NCBI GenBank assembly: GCA_032718565.1 | Contig: JAVGVS010000002.1 | Span: forward strand, 6,812,560-6,876,559 | Origin: Distichodus sexfasciatus | Taxonomy: Eukaryota; Chordata; Actinopteri; Characiformes; Distichodontidae | Reading direction: 5' to 3' | Length of the DNA stretch: 64,000 nt | In this document: positions 35,575-49,100 of the stretch, in pieces | Layout: each line of letters begins with the position of its first letter | How positions within the stretch are numbered: position 1 is the first letter of the stretch | Position numbers and translations under genes: made by a program | The notes under the pieces: model-generated | The model's database searches: none | Seen by the model: only the letters and a program-made list of their open reading frames with translations | What the model was told of the DNA's origin: nothing

Positions 35575-35866
35575 GAGTGAGGCTCGTACGCCGCTGATGA
35601 CGTCGCTGATGACGCGCGCCGTACCGCTCCCCGTCTCCTCGCATCTCTCACCTGGAGCCACGGCGGCGAGGATGCGCGCAGACAGGAGCCTTGGTAAGCG
35701 CGACTCGACAACACCACTACAACACGCAGTCCTTATCAAAACAGCTCCAAATTAGAAAGCCTGGGCTTCAGGGAGGTGCACTTTTTCCTTACGGTTAATC
35801 ATTCAATTTAACTTGCAACTCTTGAATTTCGTTTTGTTTCCTCCGCGTATTTTTTTTTCACTCCCC
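35575..35866 (+). promoter_or_regulatory. CpG-rich promoter and 5' leader of slc2a13
   Basis: A sharp rise in CpG content occurs here. A CRE-like TGACGTC lies at 35598-35604 with a neighbouring TGATGACGCG. A donor-like 'cttggtaagcgcg' at about 35693 could end a short non-coding exon, but an unspliced leader to the ATG at 35867 is equally possible. Confidence 0.5.
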
Positions 35867-36400
35867 ATGTCACCAATCCTCCGACCATGACTACAGCCTC
35901 CGGGCATGAAGCGATCTGCTGGGCGACAAGAGAAAGAAAGTGAGCGACGATGGAGAGCGAAGCCTCATCAAGGCTCCGTCCACCGCGAGTGTTTGCAGCC
36001 AGACCTCCACTGGTGCGGCCACCGGTGCGGCTTCCTCTGGCGACCTGGAGCGAGCTGCCGCAAACGGTTCCAGCAGGACGACACGCCGGCGTTTGTTTAC
36101 GTGCTGGCCGTCTTCTCCGCCCTGGGGGGCTTCTTGTTCGGCTACGACACCGGGGTGGTGTCCGGGGCCATGCTGCTGCTCAAGAGGGAGGACAGTCTGA
36201 GTGTCATGGGAGCTGCCGTGTCTGCAACCGCAGTGGCGCCAGCCGCTCTCTCCCGCCCTGGCAGGCAGCTTCTTGGAACAGGCTTTTCGGGAGAGAGTGT
36301 CGTCCACTTTCGCCAACCAGCTTCTCCATTCGGGGGTATAGTGCTCATGCGGCCCCGAATAAAAGCTCTTCTTATAAAGGCGCCTTTTGTGGGACTTGGG
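35867..36400 (+). other. slc2a13: slc2a13 exon 1 with multiple indels
   Basis: Conserved HMIT peptide is spread over all three frames. MSP at the ATG (35867) is followed in another frame by SSDHDYSLR, then a stop where the family has SLSS, then LLGDKRKKVSDDGERSLIKA and SGDLERA. One base appears missing in GCTGC-CGC near 36058, after which RKRFQQDDTPAFVYV continues in a third frame. From about 36190 the frame changes again more than once (AVSATAVAPAA, then ALAGSFL, NRLFGR, GGIVLM and ALLIKAPFVGLG). The expected donor after GLG is not visible. Either sequence error in a GC-rich exon or genuine decay would explain this. Confidence 0.8.
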
Positions 36401-39400
36401 CACCATTAGAAGTGCTCTTTTTACTCATAACGCTAATTTAATAAAAGGTGTTACAAAGATGTTTCAAAGGGGTCTTGAAGATGCATACAGAAGCTTTTGG
36501 GATGATGGAAGAACCTTTTTTGTTGGCGCACAAAGTCTTTTAAACCCAGAAGAACTTGTCATATAATCCAAAAGTTCCACACCATTTATAGAATGTTCCT
36601 GTAGTCTTACTAATTAAAAGGTATTAGAGTGATCATATTAATCACGTCCTTCACGAAGGTTTCATACAAGAAAACTTGAAAAGGTTTTTGTGAAAGTTTG
36701 TTGTGTATTTTATACAGAATCTCAGTCAGTGATTCTATAGAATCATTTTTGATTCAATAAAGAGTCTTTCATGGACTGAAACCTTTGAAAGTACCATTGC
36801 AAAGAACCGAAAAGAACCATTTGTTCACAGTTGAAGATTTTGTACTAATTCAAGTTGCATTGATAGAACCACTTTTTAGTTCAATATTAAACATTTAATT
36901 GGCTGTTAGAACCTTTTTAGATTGTAAAAGTAAGTAAATAAAAGTTAAGAGATTACATTAAGATCTATAGACCACACCAGTGTCACCAAATAGAGCAAAC
37001 TACAGTAATTTAGCTTTTTATATTGACTTGACTGTGAAAAAAAGCTTTATTAGATCTCTCCTCTCTCTATATATATATACATATCTTTATTTGAAATTTA
37101 GGATTCACGCAGAAGTTCATCATTGGCACAAATGTCTCTGTATATTACACATTAGCATGTTTTCTGATGTTGTAAACAATGCATAACATTGGCATTTAAA
37201 GGAGTACCTACATTTTCCAACAAGATAAAGAAATACCTTCATTATTTTCACTGCACATATAAGCATCATTCAATACCGGCTTTTGGTCCAAGTGAAAACT
37301 GTGTTGTGATAGCCTATAGCAGGGTTTTACCTTTTCTATTGATTAAATGACATCAAATGAGTGTAGATCAATCTCTGTAGAATTCTTGTCTTCTCTTGGA
37401 TTACATGAGACAATTTGTAATGTTCTTTATTCTTACAAATCCTCTGCATACAAATACACTCACAGCCCAGTTTAGTATGAACAGGTACATAGTTCATAAT
37501 AAAGATTAATTTACTGGCCTTAAGAAAACTTACCTAACAATTTTCTGGCAGTCAAATAAGGGCGATTAGCAAAGAAGAAGAGAGTTTCTTATTACGGACA
37601 TATCGTTTTCAGAGGTGTAGTACACTTTTTGCACATATAGTTGCACATACTGTATATCTTATGCATTGTTTTATTTTAGAAATGCAAACTGTTGTCATAT
37701 GCAATCTGTTGCCTATTGTTTTTTTCCATTGGTCAAATTATCACCACAGGTCAAAAGCAGCCTGGCATTATTGACTTAGTGGCATCCTAAACACATGACA
37801 AGGGTATTGAAAGATATCTCACAAGGTGATTTTTCATACAGGCCTGTTATTTACTCCTCAGATTAAAATAAAATAATGTCAAAACAATGAATCTGAGGAC
37901 TGAGTTGGTAGGGATGCTAACATATCTGTTGACATATTAACAAAATATTTAAAAAGCAATCACACAGTGAACACAGAGTTTGAGAGTGAAGAAGTGAACT
38001 GATATCTTTAGTCTTGGTTATATTTTCATCTCTGTGGTAGTGCTAAGAAATTATTGGACCTTTCACATTTTCCTGCCATTATCTGATCCCCATCTTAATT
38101 ACAGAAAATATGACTGGTGTATCGCCTTTCACTGTGACTCATTCCCCCATGGAGTGAAAGACTTCGCTTTAACACCCGCTGATGAGTAATGCAAAATAAG
38201 GTCATAACAATTTTGTACTAACAAAGTAGGTTTAATTTTACTTGTGACTGAAGATTATACATATTTATTAGGAATGAACAAACCTGACTCTGATATGGCG
38301 ATGTCTTGTCCTTTTCAGCAGTGACCGCTATGTTCCGTCAGTTAATGCTCACCTTGATGTCAATGTCCAATTAAGCATCCAGGGGCAGGTTTCCTGGTCA
38401 GTTTCTCGGCTCTAATTATTTTACCCACATATTTCACCAGTCCATCTTAATCAACACATTGGCTTTCATGGACAAATTGCTTAGTGTTTGCCTTGCCAAG
38501 GTCATCTGGCTGTTAAAATCAAAGGAGAAATGTCATAACTTTCTATAGGCTTTCGTCAACTTCAGGTTTGGCCGTTCCTGCCCAGTGTCCGAGTTGCCCT
38601 TTGTGGCAACGCCTCAGTGGACAGGACCATAGTGAAGCGGGGCCACTTCAGTTGTGAGAATGGCTGACCTTTTGCCTTGAGTAAGTCATTTTAGCATGGT
38701 GATGCCCAGATAAAAAACACAGTAAGACCATAGGGGTTACATAAGAACTTGTTTGCCACATCACAGTGTGCTGGACCATCTCCAAATTGTGATTACATCA
38801 GTCAATATATGCTAACGGTTTTAAGACAGTGAAAGAACTCCTGTTACTCCTATAAATGCTGAGACTGGCCTTTGCTGAAAACATCAACTTTGGAGCAAAA
38901 CACCAGTTCAGCTGGCATCTGAGGCCTTGGTATGATCAGATGAGAGAGGTTAAGCATCTGCCTCAATGGCCTGGCCTCAGTTCTGTAGGGGAGAGGTTGT
39001 TAGAAGCGGAGGTCATTCGCTTTGTGTCTCAGAGGGAGGTCAGTGAAGCCCAGGTTGGAATCCGTCGCTCTCTTGCCTTAAAGCCAGGCTCTGGCTAGGA
39101 GAACTCTGAGTGGCTGTCGCTGATAACAAGAAACAGACGGAGTCTTCCTCCCCCTTACTCCTCACAGTTCAGTCTCACTCTCCACAAAGGGTGAGAAATA
39201 GACTATAGTGCCCTGGAAGACCAATTATTCCTCTCTATACTCTTTTCGTTGACTGTGCTATGGGAGGATTACCAAAACATGTTTTATAATGTGTTTTACA
39301 TTATTAATAATGTGTAATATTAGGAAAAAAGAGTCTTGGAGAGACTTACCTCTGCCTGCACGTAGCCAACAACTTGTTCTCCTGAGCAGACTAAATGTTA

Positions 39401-39927
39401 TTTTATTTGAAATAGATTATGTTGTGGAGGTTTGAATTATTTTACAATGTCTTGTGTTATTTGCACAAGACTTGCTGTGATTATTGTGTTCCAGTATGTC
39501 CAAAACGTTTTTCCATACAAAGCAATTTTCAACAAATCTGATTGCTTACCATGCTCACACAGTACTGTGGCTATCATTTTCACAGTTTGAAGCAACAAGC
39601 TATGTACTTATTTTCTGACTGAAACAGTAGGGATAGTGATCATTGCCTGTGTTGACACAGTAGTGAAAACCTTGACCATTTCACTAGAGCCTGACCATTA
39701 ACTTTGTGCTGATATGAGTTGATATGAGCTAACCGCAGATAAATTTGTGCCATTTGCAACTACCAATGAATAGCAATTAAAATTATATTGAATGGGAATT
39801 GGAAGATTGATTGTATTATCAATTGTATCATGAGTGTTGTGAAATTATTTGTTCACAGTAGTCTTTTTTGTGGGGGATTGTTATACATATAGAAATATAG
39901 GAATATAATTTGTTCAATACTTCAGTG

Positions 39928-40008
<81 letters not shown>

Positions 40009-40063
40009 TCATATATATATATGTACATATATGTGTATATATATATAAATATATACATGTATG

Positions 40064-40111
<48 letters not shown>

Positions 40112-43100
40112 CATACGTATATATATATGTATATATATATATATACACACATACAAACATGGTGGGGACTCTTAAATAACTACAAAAAAGCGAATGTTAA
40201 GGAAAAATCATTGTTTATTGTCCCTTATGTTATAGCAATGATTAAAATCAGTATCTAGATAAAAAATTCAGTATTGCTTACTCTGTACATTTTACCTGCA
40301 TTCAGGACCTGTTACATTAGAGAACTGCCCATGTTGTAGGACTGTTATGTTAAGACTGTGTCGAGTGTCTGTGAAACTGAAGTCCATGCTTCTCAAACAT
40401 CTAATCAAACGTCAATAAAAGCTGTCGTCTCTGAGTATTGATTAACCTCGTGTGAGCAGGCAGCGAGGGGTTCCCATGGCAACAGGTACGTTGTCTGCTG
40501 GGCAACGGGAGCGTCAGGAAGCAGTGCGAGGTGGCTATTAATAGACTTTATAGCAAGCCACGATGCTACGGCCCTTGTCAGATGATTCTGGGTAAACACA
40601 TGTTGTTTGTTCTCCTGTGTAAATATCATGTTGACATTTTGTTCTGTCACATTACAAATTGGCTCACTTACATCATTATCCCAGGCTATCTGTAAAAATT
40701 AGCGTTTCCCCCTCATATCTGAGCGTTTTCCTCACCATTTGCATATGGCTTGTTACCATAATGTGACACCTCTGAGCTGTAATAGGCTGAGGTTGAGTGT
40801 GACTGGTTTGCTTCTCATGTTATTGCTTTCTTAAAATAGTCTTTTAAAATCTGTTCATTAATTGTGCATGACAAAGTCTTGACCACTGAACTACAATTCT
40901 GCCATTTTTATGTGCAAATTTGTTGTTGCATCATTGAATAAATTGTACTATGTCCATTAGGGGAAAATTAATCTAAGAACTCAGGTGTAATTTGAAAACT
41001 ACTTCATAAAGCCAGATGTGTATTCACTTTCTTGCCACATTAAGGTCAGTATTAGCATATTCAATCTTTCCAGTGCTTGTCATATCTGTATATCCACCAC
41101 CCAGAGCCCTCATTTAGGAGGAATGGGACAAATTGCCAACTTTGTGACACCATTTGAGTGTTTCAGAGATTGATGAGCAGGTGCGTGTCCAGACTAATAA
41201 AATGAATATGATTTATCGATTGCCTGAAGCTCAGTGTTCTTTCTCACATTGGCTGTCGGTCCTACCTCCGCCTGTCCAACCAAAGAGCACATTTCATAAG
41301 TAGCCTTATTAATAAGGGATAGAATTCTACCCATGTCACTAGATGATGCCCTTCATTTGAGGATAAATCAAATTTATATCCCGCCCAGGCCTTGCACTGT
41401 GCTCTTATAATGTTTTAATGCGTTTTCTCTCAAACAAAGACTGTCATTACATCACCAGGTGGCCTTGATAATTGTTCACCATAATTTTGCAGTTTAATAT
41501 GTTTAAAGCCAGTCAGGAATTTGTTGAGCTGAGTTGACATGTACTAGATGTACATTTGACATTCATAGGAAAGGAACTACTAATATAAGAAGTTAATGTA
41601 GATTAACTTTTTAATGTATTGTATTTTCTACTTAAAATTCATCCAGTGAATTCTAGGAATACATTTTCCTTCCAAGTAATTCCTCTAGTGTTTTTGAAAG
41701 CTCAGTGCTGGGGCTGCCACTCTTGTCATTCCAAAATCCCTGATTGTGCATTTAATGAGTGAAGCTCCTATTACAGAAACAGTGTCTGCCATATTTTACA
41801 TAAATTTCCATCTCTTCACCACCACCAGGCATCGGCTCCATGACTGTTCCAGTCTACATTGCTGAAGCCTCCCCGCCACATCTGAGAGGGCAGCTGGTCA
41901 CCATCAACACACTCTTCATCGCAGCTGGCCAGTTCGTAGCCAGCCTCATTGACGGGGCATTCAGCTACGTACAGCGCGGTGGTTGGAGGTTTGGGTTCCT
42001 CAGATGTTCTTGACTGATTTTATACAGTATAGCAGTAATAGTTAACTGTGCTTTGAACTGTAGGTCTATTGTGCAAATATTTTGGAGGAATGGCATTAGC
42101 AGAAATTGGCATATATTAAGAAAGCATTTCTGTTCATTATTGATTGACTTCATAAAAAATATTTTATTGTGATGCCTACACATTGTATCTTTTGATAAAC
42201 ATGATTTGATACAAGTGATTTGATTTGTATAAAATCTTTGTCTTTCTTGCCCACTAAAACTGTTATCCGATTATTACAGGAACTATTTATTTATTCAAAA
42301 CTCAGGAATGCATGACTGAATATGAATTCTGAATGCCAACATTGGCTTTATCTCTGATGCTAGGTGAGCTTTACCCTGTTTGTTTTGAGCCATGAGTCTG
42401 ACACTCAGCAGGCGTCTCTAGTAACGAAGCCGTCATGGCTGGTGGTGAACGAATGAGTCATGCAGTGTTAGATCTCTTTACTACATGGGGTTGAGAGTTT
42501 GTAAGATGCTGAGTGCCATCAACTAAACAGGAAAGAATTCCAGGCAGGCTGTTCTGACCTAGGAAAAGAATTTGACTAAACTCATAAGGCTCAAGTTGGA
42601 ACCTAAAGAGATTTGCTACTTGTCTATGTAGAGGAACCCTGAAATTTCCTAAATAGAAGCCTATTTAGACTCATCCTATTAGAAGAACAGAGGGTTTCTA
42701 CGAACACTTGGGATTAGCTGCAAAGAAAACTGCAAACATTCTGAGGGATGTTCTATCTAGAACATACTAAATAACCTCTAAGATTGTACACCTAGCAGCA
42801 GAAATGCAACATTTAAATACCAAAAAGAACATACACAGTCAAAAAGTATAAATCCAAACATACACTATGAACACACTGTATGATATATGATATCATGTTT
42901 AATGTTGTAATATTATATTTATTATAAAAACATTTCAAGAATTTTAGAGCTTTATGCAACACAGCATTAAGCATTATTGCACTGTTACATTCTAAGGTGT
43001 CCCCATTAAAAATAATAACTATAACTGCAAGCAGTGATTACGGGGGCCATGCAGTTTGCAGCTTTATCAGTTTTTTTATGAATTGAAGTACATATATGTT

Positions 43101-46100
43101 GAGATTTGATATCTTTCATCTTTTTTTCTACGTATTTACGGTTCAAAACTTATTAGGCTAACTTTAAAATAGTTTATTATGGCGCCAATAAGTGGGATAT
43201 CGACTTTGAAGTGAAGCTTTGCAGCCATATAAAGAAATACCTGAAAATGGGCTTAATAATTACTATAAGAGAGTGTCTCAAATAATACCAGTTACATGCA
43301 GATTGGATAAAAATCCAGGATCTAGTTGACTAGTTATGCCAATTAAAGAAAAATCCAATATGGGAAAAATAGATATGAGGCTTTATTAAGATTCGTCTTG
43401 ACCTAAGAAATAAGATGGTATAAGATTTTAAGAATCGGAGCTACGATTCAAAAGTTATTACGGAAAACGCATAATAGCTTATTATCGGCACCAAGTGGTA
43501 GAGTGGTGCAATTATTCTTTTTTGCCTGAATAGTACGTGAGGTTTAAACTGTTGAAATATGGGCAAAGTGGTGCAATTGTTTTTCCCTCAGTATTGGGTA
43601 GAGTCAAGGACCTACCTGCCAAATTTCAAAGCTGTTGCCCACCCAGAGCCGAATTTCTATGACACTCGGTGTATGGGTTTGCAGTCCTACGCCAAGCCGA
43701 GCCCATTTATTTGCATATTACATAGAAATGAAGACCTAAATTAAAAATGTGCTCGATAATAATTAAAGAAGAGTGTCTTGGGATTCACATGATACCAGTT
43801 GCATGCAGATTGGACAAAAATCCAGGGACGAGTTCGAAAAAGATGGGATTTCATTTTATGCACATTATCGAAAAATCAAATACGGCAGAAATAGATGCGA
43901 GGGTCTAAAAAATTCATCTTAAACCAAAGAATCAGAGCTACGGTTAACCATTTATTCGGCAAAATGTTAATTTTTTTTGGAAAATTGCAAAATAGCTTAT
44001 TTTGGTGCATTTTTTTTGCCTGAGTAGTGGATGGGGTACCGGACCTACCTGCCAAATTTCAAAGCTGTAGGTCTTACCGTTTTTTCCTCCACAACGCGTT
44101 TTAAGGCAGAAAAAAAAATCGGCACAATAACAATAGGGTACCACGCAGTGTTCCACTGCATGGCCCCCTAACAAGATCTACTTGCCACATACAGTTTTAT
44201 TTTCCAAGGAAAATAAAAAGAAATGAGGACTGGCTCAACACTTTTTTTTTAGAATACAGTAGGTACAGTGGTATATAGGTCCATGTAACATAATAAGCCT
44301 CAAGACTGCATTAAAAACACAAAAAGTTTGGTCTTATGAAGCAAAATCTGAAGAATAAGGGGTGCCTCAGACTTTTGCATAGTAGTCCACATTAAGAAGA
44401 TATTTTTGGAAAATGTCTATCAGATGATAGTGGCGACTTCACAGTTATACAGTTGATTCAGATTTTGACTGTTATCATCACACTTCTGTCTAAAGCTGAA
44501 AAAGGCATGACTAAATGATTGGTTAGGCTGGAGTGTAAATGTCTTGTGTAAATTTAATTGATTAAATTAGACATCGGACACTGGCTCAGCAAGAAGAGGT
44601 GAGGATAACAGATTACTTAATGTAAAGGTAAATGAATGTATTGTAAATCCTAGAACGGTATTTAAAATTCCTGTTGGGTCACACTCCATAGAAGTGCTGC
44701 AACTGTGCCAGTTTAGTAGAATTTTTGTGCAGCATATTCTACATTCCCACCATGCCCTATTACAAGCAGGTGTTTGTTGAATCTGTTTCAAGTGGTGCTC
44801 ATGAAATGAGCCACAAAACACTCAGTGAAATTACAGCAGCCACCACAATTATGGATTTGTTACAGTTGTGGACTTCCATTAATGTCAAGAGCTTAATAAT
44901 ACACCGCTGCTGGTGAGATGAGAGAATTGAAAAACCTACGAACAATGAGACTGAACTCATCTTGACATCTTATGCAAAGTTTAAAGGTGTAATAGGTATG
45001 ATTTCGCCCTGGAATATGTCCTTGCATTACATTTATTTAATCTGAGATGAGAACCAAACTGAGTTGATCTCTTTGTGGACAGCTCATGTCAGGAGGCATA
45101 ACTGAGACATAACAATTATTTTATATGCTTATTTAGATGGGCTGGATATACCTGTTTGTAACAGATTTACTAATTAAGTTGACAACTCAGGAAAACATGC
45201 ATGGGGGAAAGTATCAAGAAAGATAAAATCACTTCAAGGGCGGCACGTGGCGCGGTGATTAGCGAGAAGGTCCTGGGTTTGATTCCTGGGTCGGTCAAAG
45301 GGCCTTTCTTTGTGGAGTTTGTATGCTCTCTTCATGTGGGTTTCCTCCAGGTGTTCCTGTTTTCTCCCACAGTCCAAAAGCATGCGCTGTAGGTTAATTA
45401 GCGACTCTAAATTGGCCTGTAAGGTGTGAGTGAGAGTGTGATTGTGTGAGTGTGTGTGCCCCGCAAGTGTTGGCGCCTGCCCAGGGTTGGTCCTCGCCTT
45501 GCAACCCCGGCTGGGATTAAGCGGGTCAGATGATAAAAGACAGAATGAATAAATCGCATACAGGTTGTAATCTAAATGTTTCTTTGTAGGGTCCAGATAA
45601 AATTAAATACATCAGATAAGCAGTCTTATTTTAACCAAAGCTTTAATCTAACACTAATCTTTATCTCAGAGACCTCAAATCTTGCTTTCTTAAATATTAC
45701 TTAACACCTGTATGCTATTCTGCACTTCTGCTACACATTTTATGTATTTCTAATATGATAAAAATGGAGCATTTCATCCACTCAGTGGATGGTAAACATA
45801 GATGTCCTAATGCTTGGTGAAAACTCTCACCCTCTTCCTCTCTATTGCTCTCTCTCTTCCACTCTCTTTGCAGATACATGTTGGGTTTGTCTGTTCTTCC
45901 TGCTCTTGTGCAATTCCTGGGGTTTCTCTTCCTACCCGAGAGCCCCCGCTGGCTCATTCAGAAAGGTCTTACCCAGAAGGCTCGGCGTGTGCTCAGCCAG
46001 ATCCGTGGAAACCAGAACATCGATGAGGAATACGACAGCATCAAGAGCAGCATTGAGGAAGAAGAGAAGGATTGTGGAGGAGGTGAGAAACACGTCTGTC

Positions 46101-49100
46101 ACACTAAAAACAGCCACACATGGAAACACGCATACGGTCCATTGCCCCGGCCAATCTGTGTCTAAGTGATGAAAAAGCGAAACGAAGTTCTTTTCTGTCG
46201 TGCTTGTCAGCAAATTGACAACTTCATCACCTCAGATAGCCTCAAGAAAAGCCACTCATATTGTTCGCCTTGATCTGATTTGCTGATGGCTCAGCTTTTT
46301 TCAGTAAAGCCAGTTCAATGTCATATAACAGGTCAAGTAGCTGTGGAAATTGGTCGGCCTGAGCTGGTAATCAGGCTTGACAGAGATCCTCTCAAGCTTG
46401 TTGCTTGCCACACACTTACTTTGTCATACAGCAAGTGAAAGAGTCATTGGTCTTACCTTCAGCCCCATACAGAACCCAAGTCTCTAACTGGCTATCATGT
46501 TTTAGTCATGTACATCAGCCTCATCTCTTTCATTAGCTGGTATCCACGTTGCCTTTAACCCTTTGAGGCCTCTGCAATTATCTGCAAGATCAAAAGGCAT
46601 GTTGTAGCTTGATAGTAATGATTTTAAACTTGTATCTCAAAGAAACAAGCAGTGAAAAGGCTGTTGAAGGAGACAACAGCTCTTGGTATGATGCCTCACA
46701 TCATAAGTAGAGCTGTGACAAAAATATCCACATAGATAATAGTCACATTTGAATTGTCGAATTGAATTTTTCATTTTGCAAATTGTTAAGCAGGTCCTTA
46801 TTCTATAGAGAACTGTTCTGTATTTAGCCGCTAACAACCATTCAAGCCTAAAAATGTACAAATATTTGACAGCTCCACGGAAGCATTATTCACTTTTTTA
46901 TAGTATGTCCAAACTTTATAATATAATATAATTTGCTGTGGCTTTTTCTTACACACTGCTAAGTAAACTCTTATTCAGAGGACCAGGGATTCAGGAATAC
47001 CCATATATATTATAAATTTTAGTTTTATACATATGCTTTAGGGAAAAGATCTTAGCAGTTATTAATAACACTCATAGTTTGCTATAGTTTGTCCATAGTG
47101 TTTTTGTTGTTTGAGATGTTAATTGTATTCATAAACAGTCTGGAATGAATAAAAAACTGTTTTTCGTAATTGCCATATTTTCTTTTCATGCTAAAATGGA
47201 TACGTGTCTATACAATAGGCAATCACTGATCAGGAAAGTCAGAAAATTGCACATAATCTCTCAGTCCATTCTTTCTATACCCTTTATCCTGACAGCAGAT
47301 TCTAAAAGATTTATCTGTGTGATATGGAGATTTTGTTTTCAATTGTGTTTCTTAACAATGATTGAACTTTTCTAAGTTAGAATGGGACAATATGACTAAA
47401 AAACAAGTTTACAGTTTTTCAACCCCTAACTCAATAACAAATAATGAGCAAGTTTTACAAATTTCTAAGCTGTTTTGTTTGGGTGGAGGAGCCTGACTCA
47501 ATACGATGTGGTATTATTAAAGAGGAAAGTCATAAAAAACGGACATTGGAGAGGGTATGAAGCAAGATTATCACAGTTAGAGGTCCTAAATGTCAGTTTC
47601 AGTACATTTCTAGTAATTGCACAGTCTTAGATTAACATACACCAAAGACCTTTCATTCAGACCATGTACTGTAATTAAGGTCCAAGCTGTAAGCTGAATG
47701 TCTCAGGGGCATGACACACACAGGCGAGCACACACAAACACACGCACACATACACACACACACACACACACAAACACACAAAATGCATCATATATGTAAA
47801 TTCCCGACTGGCCATCATGTTTTACTCATGTGCATCAGCCTCTCTTTCATTAGTTGGTATCCAGGTTCCCTTTAACCCTATGGCGCCTCCGCAATCATCT
47901 GCAAGATCAAAAGGCATCTTGTTGCTTGACAGTAATTATGTCGAATTCGCATCTAATGGAAACAAACAGAAAAAAATTATATATGTATTAAATAATTTGC
48001 TCCTTTACATATGAAGATTTTGCTTAACCTAACCCGTACTTCAGAAGCCAAAAGTACATTTTTGTTAGTTTTGGATTCCATTATACACATATGTTACATA
48101 TTTTATGCATTTCCAATATAGTTGGGACATTTCATCCACTCAGTGGAAAATAAACATGACCAGATGCGTAGGTAGACTCCAGGGTAAACTCTCTCTCTTT
48201 CTGTCTGTTGGTCTGTCTGTTTCTCTATCTCTCTCTCACACACACACACACGTATATACACACACATATACACACACAAATGATAGCGGGGCAATGTCAC
48301 AGCCCTGACCTCTCAGTCGTGTAATGTCAGACATCATTGACTCTGAACATGAAAGCTGTGAACAGTGGAGAGGGAACATCGGCCGAGTCTGTCAGACCTG
48401 CCTTCACATTACCATCTGCAGGGCCTGCTTTAACTAGAGATATATGCTCCTGTCTCCACTTAGAATAATACTGTTTATATTCCTATTGCATCTCAAGTAT
48501 TCTCATGTATGGACTACCAGTGCTGTCTGACTTCAGCTAGCAGTAAACTAATGCAGGGATCTACTGCAATATGAAGCATGTGAAAATCCACATATCTACA
48601 TACTTGCATAACGACTTGAGATTGTATCTGTTAATGATAGTAATGAGGATGAGGTCAAATTCTGAGTCTTGGTTCCTCTCAAGGTGTCTTTTATAAGAGT
48701 TTCAACCTAGTAACATGTAAAGCTGCTTTGTGAAAATGTAAAAAGTGCTGTACAAATACAACCACAAAAGATCTGCACAAAAACAACAACAATAACAATA
48801 ATAATAACTTTGACCCATATGTGGACACATTGGGCACAAAATTATTCAGAATTCTGTCATAATTGTATTCATTATTTATATTTCATGCAGATTCTTTTGT
48901 CTATTAATGTGTTGTCAGTATTATAAGCTAAGCATTTCGGCCACCAGTGCGAGTGAGTAATATTTCATACGATCACGATCAGCGTCTAAGTTGGAAGCAG
49001 AATATTTGATGTTGATGTTCAAAATAAGCAAATACTGCTCACCGTTATTTGAAGTGATAGTTGCCACAACAAGGAAAACATGATCACATAATCATAAATC

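Noticed and set aside
35323..35755. Several overlapping open frames around the slc2a13 promoter
   Set aside because: They are driven by the GT microsatellite and CpG-rich leader; the peptides (Thr-His or Val-Cys runs) are repeat artefacts.
35891..36406. 171-codon minus-strand frame opposite slc2a13 exon 1
   Set aside because: It is the antisense shadow of the conserved HMIT helix 1 region; the plus-strand peptide has clear family matches and the minus one has none.
39828..40258. Tyr-Ile repeat proteins on both strands
   Set aside because: Pure translation of an AT/GTAT microsatellite.
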